A DNA stretch of 64,000 nucleotides. Source: Saturnia japonica (taxonomy: Eukaryota > Arthropoda > Insecta > Lepidoptera > Saturniidae). Below are positions 25,501 through 34,500 of this stretch, piece by piece. Both the position numbers and the translations under genes were made by a program. The stretch is from the NCBI GenBank assembly GCA_033032175.1, contig CM065304.1, positions 4,278,001 through 4,342,000 of the forward strand, given 5' to 3'. How positions within the stretch are numbered: the first letter of the stretch is position 1; each line of letters begins with the position of its first letter. Below the pieces are notes generated by a model. It saw only the letters and a list, made by a program, of their open reading frames with translations, had not been told where the DNA came from and ran no database searches.

Positions 25501-28500
25501 AATGTTCGTCTAGCCCTTCCTCTTCCAACGATTACTTTCATACTCGCATCATAAATTTGTTTAGTCATTCTTCTTTTATTCATCCTCTCAACATGCCCAA
25601 ACTATCTAAGCATCCCTTTCTCAATCGGTTTGACTATATCTTCTTTTACACCACAAAGCTCTCTTATCACACTATTTCTTATCTTGTAACTCAATTTCAC
25701 TCCTAACATACCTCTTAGCGCTCTCATTTCTACTGCATTTATTTTACTTTCAACACGAGTATCCGGTATAGAGATGTGCTCTTTCCTTCATAGTTATTTA
25801 TGTATTAAAATCGCCAACACATATAATTTGATTGAAATGTGAAACATCACAATATACTCTCACCTAAATAAAAGAAAAACATTATTATAAATAAAATAAA
25901 GAACTTACCTATTAGAATTTCTGTAGGCATATCTTTTGAGTTTTTCTTGACTTTAGTAATGGAAATACGAATCATTTCGTCAACCGGAGTGTTAGTGATT
26001 TCCAATGTTGGATAATCGGTGAAACCGATTTCTTTATATCCCTTCTCATGATATATTACTATTTTGAAACGAATATCAAGATTGTTATACATGCCGTGGA
26101 ACCTGTGATTAAAATTTAAAAATTTCTGGTTTTATTTTAAACTCCCACGTGGGTTTGTATATTAAATCTATTTAGTAATTACCTACCTTTTAAACGAACA
26201 CTACATAAAAGTAAAGTTTGTTTTAAAAATGAACATTTTTTTTTCTCTTGTTACTTCTCGGCTTAATCGGCATTTCTACATGAGTCCGCAAGATTTAGTT
26301 CGAACATCAAGATTATATATATCCCTAATGAAATTATCACCTTGGAAAAAAGATAGCACTTCGAGATGAAAATATGATATTTATAAAGTCCAAAACATAA
26401 AACTTTCATAAGTGCTCACTTCCAAAGTTATGAATTGAAATAGTGGCCAAGTGAAACTAAATCGGGTACCTTATCAGTTGCACTCAGTAAATTCGCGCGT
26501 CCCTCATATCACGAAGCGTGATTCAGTTCAGAAAGTTATATGGATATTTAATACTTAGTCTCTTCACTTCAACTACAGTAGTTGGTAGGTGTTACAATTA
26601 ATTTACGCAAATTTATCGTTTGATATACATATTTATTTCAATATTATGCATTTACTCGCTTCAGTTACATTAATTCAATATTTAAATGTTTGAAGATCCA
26701 CTGTTCGACATGTACACTCCGGCCGCTCACAGATTGCGTTTCTGACACTTGTCAATTCGTCATGACTAGTGATGTACAATAAATAACATTGATAATATTT
26801 AGTAATGTTATTTATTGCATTCATTATGCAATATTTATTCAATTCAATATATATATATTCTTATATTTATAGGAAATATAATTCAAGCACAATGTAAATA
26901 AAATTGTTAATTAATAATTGAAATGTATTGAATCATAATTTCTGAATGTAACGAAGGGAAAGAAAATAAAAATGCTTTATTTATTGGAAAATGTATATTA
27001 TGAAATACATAGTTTTAAGTCTTAAATAATGAAGACTAAGTTAAATCAAAATGAAATCCGACTTCAATTCGCTTGAAGAGTCGCTGTCATCTTCACTAAC
27101 ATGTATAATCATATTATTGTTAATCATGGTATATACACGGATATCGCGGTCAAAGTCATCAAATATAATTTTTTTAGATTTTTCAACCACCTTCATCCAT
27201 TCATCTCTTGTGACTTTTTCACATGCTTCTTTTAAAAGCGTCTTTATCTTTTTATGTCATACGGTGGAGAGTATTATGGTTGGCTGAATAACCTTTAATT
27301 TGAACCCAGATTAGCTCTATGGTATTGTACTGGCAGTGGTAGGGGGGAATTCGGAGAACGCGATGACCGTACTCCACAGACACAGCTCATCTATTTCATT
27401 TCGAACATTTGCCGGCTTATGGTAATTGACTAATTTCACCAGCTCTGCTTTTAGCATAGTCATATCTGCGTCAATGTCAATTCTTTGCAGCCAAGCCACC
27501 AATTCCTCTTTTCTATTGGTTTGGGTAGGTGCTTTATTTATTTACACCAAATGATAAGGGACGTTATCCATTAATATAACTGAAGGCTCTGGCAGGTAGT
27601 AACACATCCTGGAACCACTACTTGAATGCAGCCGCATTCATTTCTTCGTGGCAGTCATTGGTGGTTTTTGACTCAAATGCCAATAAACCGTTTTCCACTA
27701 AACCATACTTCGCGCTGCTTTACCCATTGGCACTTTCGATGTTAACGCCTGAGTGTCATCTATCCAAGAACGAGAAAGCGTGTGATTGGCGTTCAGTCAT
27801 GTCTCATCGATGAAAACGACATTGTACCAATTATCAATGTTTTTCGCTTCTCTTAGAAAAGTAATTCTTTTTAAAATAATGTAATTTCTTTCTAAAATAA
27901 TTTTCCTTTTGTCCGTTTTTTTTTTAAATATTGGAACCCTATATTTTTCAAAAGTTGGGATAAAGCAGTTTTGCCTTCCCTAAACAAATCAGCTGCTTTC
28001 AAAGATGTTAGAAGCGTCGACCTATTAAGAAGCTATTATTCCTGGATGTATAACCATATATATGATTTTTTATTGCATCGGCGTCAAAGCTATCAATGTC
28101 TGTTATAGGTTTAGTTCTGCGTTTCTTTTTTGGTGTTCGTAAAATATTTTCTTTCATGCCAGAGGAGCCGAACTTTCCTTTATTAATATTTCTTTTCGTC
28201 CGTTTGCTTACTCCAAGCGCCTGAGAGACGCGCTCTTGCTATTTTGTCTTTCAAGCTCATAGTAATATTGAAACTTGATAATTAGTTCACGGGTATCATT
28301 TTTCAATGGTTGACTGCGTTTCGGCATTATTATTATGCACCAAAAGTGCAAAACAGTAAAATGCGAAACACAACATAAGTCCAGATTATTGCAGAAGTCG
28401 GTATAACAAGCAGAAACATTCAAATAAACAACAATAATAATCCCGAGAAAATACACAACGAGAAACACTGGAGAACGTAGTCTATGCGTGCGAGACGACA

Positions 28501-31500
28501 AGAGACGACTGTTTGTGAATATCACTGGCTGGAAATTCTTGATTGTTGTTTTTATCTCCATTCATTGAATAAACTCCATATCATATTGAATCGCGCATAA
28601 TGGAGTAGTAAATAAACATTAATTAGTAGTGAAATGCGATACGCTAAACTAAACTCTAACATTAGTTTCCCACTAAGTGTAATGGTGGAATAAAGAATGT
28701 CATGTCCTTATGCAATTAACGTCTTTTTAATCTAACAAGTATTGCTGACCTAAGGTTAAAAAAGTGGAATCCTTCCACGTTATTCAAATTACGTTCCGGG
28801 CGCTGAAGATTCTCTTTATCTCTTTATATTCTATTATTTTGACTCGCTTACATTACTTATATAATAATGCTTATATTAATTTATATTACTTTTATGTTAA
28901 CTCGCCACCAATCAAGTACATATTAACTGTATACAGGTCAGTATAATTGCCCTCAGTTATTATAAAATACTCTAACCGTTATAACTTTAAAATAGTAAAG
29001 CAAAGTATTATATTTAACATCAGAAAGTTTTGTATAGAAACCGGTCATAGTGAAAAATAAAATATACTTACCATGAAAATTTTAACAACATATTATCACT
29101 CTGACCATAACCGCTTTCACGTGTTCGGTCCTCGATCACTAGATCCACATTCCTATAATTGAATGGGCGCACCACGCTTATATAATAATGTGTATAATCC
29201 AATCTAGAACAAGACTCGCTAATGAAAACTCCTTTAAATAATATATATTATGTATTAATATAGATTAGAGTGCTGGCCTCCGAAAGCGGTGGATGAAAAG
29301 AGAATGCGTGTAGCTGAAATGCGAATGTTGAGATGGATGTGTGGAGTGAAAAAAATGAATAGATAAATGTAACGTGAAAAGTATGTTAGAGAAAGCCTGA
29401 AAGTAGCACTAAGATTATGCTAGTATGAACATGTTATGCATAGGGAAGAAGATCGTGTGACGAAAAAGACAATGAGGATGATAGTAAGCGGTAATTTGAG
29501 TAGAGGTCGTACTGAAAAGATTAGGATGAACCGTGTGAAGAAGGGAAGCATGTGCAGGGAGTGAGTGCAGAGATAGAGGGTGATAGGCTGGAGTGGAAGA
29601 GGGAGATGTGCTGCACCGACCCCACCTAGTGTGAGATAAGGGAAGGTAGAAGAAGAAAAAGTTCAAGGATTGCATTAATGTCGAATAAAAAAAAGCAACT
29701 CACCGACTGTAGAAGATATCCATAACCAAATCGTTAGGGGTCATTTCACCGACGTCATTCGTGCCCTTGTTTGTCATCATTGTCTTATAAGAAACAAACA
29801 ATAAGATGTTAAAAGGGGCAATATAATATTATGTCAAAAGAAAAAAAAAACAATGTAGTCGTGACTGTTAGACAAAAAAAAATTAAATATAAAATTCACG
29901 TCGCAATTCTTGATTTTTTTATTATGATCTAATTAATATTGGCCTAACTATCTATCGTAAGAACAAATACTCCATAAATATTTTTAGAACACCATTTCAC
30001 CAGTCGCCAATAAAAGTTCAACCAATACTGGTATCAAGAATAACAAGATTTTTAAATGAAGTGTAAAGAGAAAAAAATTAGACTAACTTACCCGCATTCA
30101 AAACTATGATTCACTGTAATGTAATATAATACTAGCGGTGTTACGCGGGGAGCACACATTTGTTACGCAGTAAATATTTTCATCCCTTAATTCTATTTTT
30201 ACTCATATTATTGGTAATTTTTATAGCTAAATTGAGGAATGACATATATATCCCGTGTACAAATTCTCATAAAAATCGGTAAAAATTAATATAATAATAT
30301 ATTTTTCCTGAATAATAAAAATATTATTTACAATTCTTATATTGTGTCAATTACGGAATAACATATAGTTCCTGTTTAGAAAATTTCATCAGAATTGGTT
30401 GAGGTTTTATATACATATAATTACGTTCTTCTATAGGGTTTAAATAGTAGTAATAATGTGTACAATAATATAATAGGAGGTAATAATGATATATAGTAAC
30501 AATACCATAACATACCATCACGCCTGTATTCCCGGAAGGGTTAGGCAGAGGTGTACTAAAGTACACGCACAGTTCGCCGTGTATGTTTTTAGGTCCCATG
30601 TAATAGGGGGCGAGCCTATTGCCATTAATCGGGCACAAACCCAAACTCTGAGCTGCTACTGGGAATTTCATAGGAAAAACCCAATATCACTTTGCTCGAC
30701 CTGGGGATCGAACCCAGGACTTCGAGCATAGCAGCCGCACTTGGGACCACTAGGCTAATGAGGCAGGAACTATATACTATTAAAAAAACAAAATCAAAAT
30801 CAAAAATACTTTATTTAATTTAAGTCTTAGGAAGGAACTTCTGAATGTCAAAACACTAAGATCAGTTCGGATGAAAATCCGAGTAAACCTACTTTACGTA
30901 ATCATGTGATCGAAGTTGCAGGCACCAGCTTGTTACTAATATAAAATGAAAAGGAGCACAGAGTATTTCCACCAAGTATAAGAATAACTAATAATAATCC
31001 AAATAATTGCAATTTCGTACACAAATAAAATAAAATATTAGACAACAATAACACAACTAATATCCATATAAACAACGATATAACAACATATAACTATAAA
31101 TTATTCCATTTTACTATCGATTGTTTCTCAGTACCGCATTGAACATCTAGCCGACCGAACGAACACGACGACAAAAAAGACATTCGCGTGATCTGTTTGG
31201 ATCTGTTGCAGTGAGACAAATATACTATGGATAGTTCAAAGCCGGCTAACAATTGTACGACAGTGCAAATTAATCAATTAATATCGATATATTAATAGAC
31301 GATCGATGTATAATGAACACTAAACAAAAAAAATCCAGTATAAAATATAAAAACAAAAACCAATGACAAGAAATTTACAATTACATATTAATTTGGTACA
31401 CATCAGGCTGGGAAAATCATTTCTCTCGCCAATGTTTAAATGCACTAATGAAACATGCACACTACATACATTCTATTTTATATTATTTATTTCAAATTGT

Positions 31501-34500
31501 CATTACTTATATACAATTAATAAAATTTAAGTGACCGTTTGTAATGTCAAAGTAACAGTTTTTTACTATATGCATATGAAAGTATATACGATATATATAA
31601 CAAAACACAATTTTTTAAATATTTCTTTTATATATACACAATTTCACACACGGTCATTTTATTCCAAACAAAGCAAAGCTTTTAATATGGTAACTAAACA
31701 GCTGATATACATACATATATATATATATATATTTAACACCCAGACACACAACTGACATTTATGCTCATCACACAAAGTCAGTCATGGGCGGGGATCGAAC
31801 CCGCGACCTCTTCGGCTCAATAATAGCTTTTACTAAAGCTGCGTGACGAGGCCTGTCAAAATTTCTGTCTGTCTGTCTGTTTGTTCCGGGTAATCTCCGA
31901 AACGGTTGGACCGATTTTGACGGCTTTCACTGATAGATAGCTGATGTTATAGGGAGTAACATAAACTACTTTTATTTTAGAAAAAGAATTAGGGTTCCGC
32001 ACAAATAATAAAAACTGGTCATGGTGAATCAATTCGTGCGCTTAAATGACTCACGCTGAGTATAACCATAGGAGATTTATAACAAACTAATATACTACAT
32101 GATTTTAGGAATTAAAAAGACCTACAAAATAGTTAGGGAGGTATACGTCTATCTTCTAAGGAACATCCACAATAAGCATTTTTGTTTTTAAAATAGCCGG
32201 GAGCAGGGGAGCAATATTCGCGCGGGCATTTTGTAGTCTACGTGAGCGAAACCACGGGCACAGCTAGTTTAAGACATAAACATACCTTTAACACGCCACG
32301 TTACCCGACGCGAAGTGACGCATGTTGACTCATATCAAATTGTACTAATTTGTATAGCCAGAAGACATTAAAACCCGACCTGACGTCGCGTTATCTTGGT
32401 TTATAGCATAGCTCTGTCCTTTTCTCTCCGCGTCGCGTTTTAAAAGTATGTTTCCGCCTTTATTATTCATATAACATTCAGATTGAAATTAAAACGTATT
32501 TGCTACATATCTTATAACTACATACATACATTTATATACTTATCTACATATTTTAACAATTAATAAAGTGACATTCAACCAATAACATTCAAGAGGGACG
32601 GGCAATCAATATAAATAAAAATGTGATTTTCTAAGGGTAGAAGTTATCATGGCCTGTTATATCAATTAATTCACTTTAATCAATCAGTTTATATAACATT
32701 GTCCAACAGCATTACTTACGTGAGTTGGACCTCTATAATCTTGAATGACGTAGTTATGGTGTTTTTCATACACCTTCAACGGCTTGGGCGCCGTACTTTG
32801 ATTCATGAGATATCTTAAGACAGACGGCGGCACGATGGTTAAATATCCAACTGATTTGCAAACCAATAAGGATTTCTGATGCGGTGTGTATAGACGCAGT
32901 TCACAGACAACTTTACCTTCCATACCGTATTGCACTCCTTTTACGTTTAATATGTAGTGACCGCCTTGGTATGCCACCTATTGAAATATTATAAAAGAGT
33001 CTTATAAATTCGCCAAAAATGTAAGTTCAACGGTTACCGTGAATAACTTCTGAAGGAGTACATTTATCAAAATGTTACAAGAGATATTTATTGTAGAGCA
33101 TTTAATTGCCTACAAGAATATGCTTTGGCCTTACGGGTCGGATAAGCCGTTGACATATATGGCCCACACGAAAGCGAATAATAGTAAAAGTAACCCACTT
33201 TGCATCTTTAAATTTAAAACACCAGGGTTTAGCAACAATGTTATGTTGGATGCTTTTATAATGTTTGGCCTTAAATGGCTCAGAATTCATCCAAAGATCT
33301 TCTTGCTGTGACTGTAAATTTGTGGTTTCGTAAGAGCATGCAAGTCTACAAAGAATGTCTTGGAGTTAGTGTAAGAAATTCAGCATTTTCGACACAAATA
33401 TCAGCAGTTGCATTTCTTACAATCCCATAATGGGCATCCAAGCTAAATTTACTTCTAAACCAAGGTTGTGACATTCTCTGGTTTTTAAATTCAAGGGAAA
33501 ATTTAATATGACGTGAATAGAAAAGGAAATATAATTAAAGTGCCTTCCAGCAAAAAAAAAAACGTACAAATACTAATGACGCGTAGAAATTTTTTTAAAA
33601 TGTTTATGTAAAGCGACTGGCATCTCTTTCTGTCGACACAAACAAGGAATTGTCCGTTTTACTTCCTGCTTTAGAAATACACTTTACATCAACGGATAAC
33701 TGAAGATGTGATTGTAATTAAAGATAATCCAATAGGATCAAGACAACTTACGTTGAATTTTTCGCTACTGCGCTGTATTGTATGACGTCCTAATTTCCAA
33801 ACAACGTAATAATACGACATGTCCTCTAATGAGAATCTGCAATCAAAAATTACATTTTGGCCACAACATGCCACGACCACCTCGAGCTCTTTCAATGTGT
33901 TCACTACCGGTGTTCGTACTACGGGAGGCACTGAAAACAATAAGTTAAAATAAGCATATAACAATCTATAAACTTATTTTCTATAGTTTAAAAACAATAT
34001 TTTTATCTGAAACATCTAATGCGGCGGGTCAGACCGTTTGTTGGCGTGGCGACGCTTCGGCTCTAACATCGGCGGTGTGGAGCCGAGTTCGTTTTTTTTA
34101 ATAGACAGACTGGATCATTTCAAAGTATCATGTTAAAACCTGGACAGATTAATAGCCGTTGGTAGGGACTGCGACCACCATACACATAGTAATAAAATAA
34201 ACATCTTAACACTGATTTTCTTTTGGTTGTTCGTGTTTCGTAATCACCGGGTGTTTTTTAATGATAATTCACTAAGATGTATCACATCTACCTGGTGTCC
34301 TTCCATATGAGTCTATTTCTGGACCGAATATAATTTCAATTATTTTGACGACCTATTTTAATAAGTAAAGGACTGAAATTTTATTATGAAGTTGATAAAG
34401 TTGAGTAATAATTTACATACCCTTTACAATAAATAAGCACGATGATGTAACAGATGATTCATTAGTACTCAATTTAACTTTATAGTTAATTGGATAATCT

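Noticed and set aside
25302..25583. Small host gene encoding a basic 93-aa protein.
   Set aside because: The frame continues upstream into LINE C-terminal sequence and ends in an ACAT-repeat tail, so it is a retrotransposon end.
30690..30770. tRNA gene on the minus strand at the SINE head.
   Set aside because: A and B boxes are present, but a longer shared body repeated at 63172 shows it is a SINE, and the acceptor stem is poor.
31772..31852. tRNA gene on the minus strand.
   Set aside because: The T-arm is perfect, but the D-arm, anticodon stem and acceptor do not pair. It fits a SINE head better.
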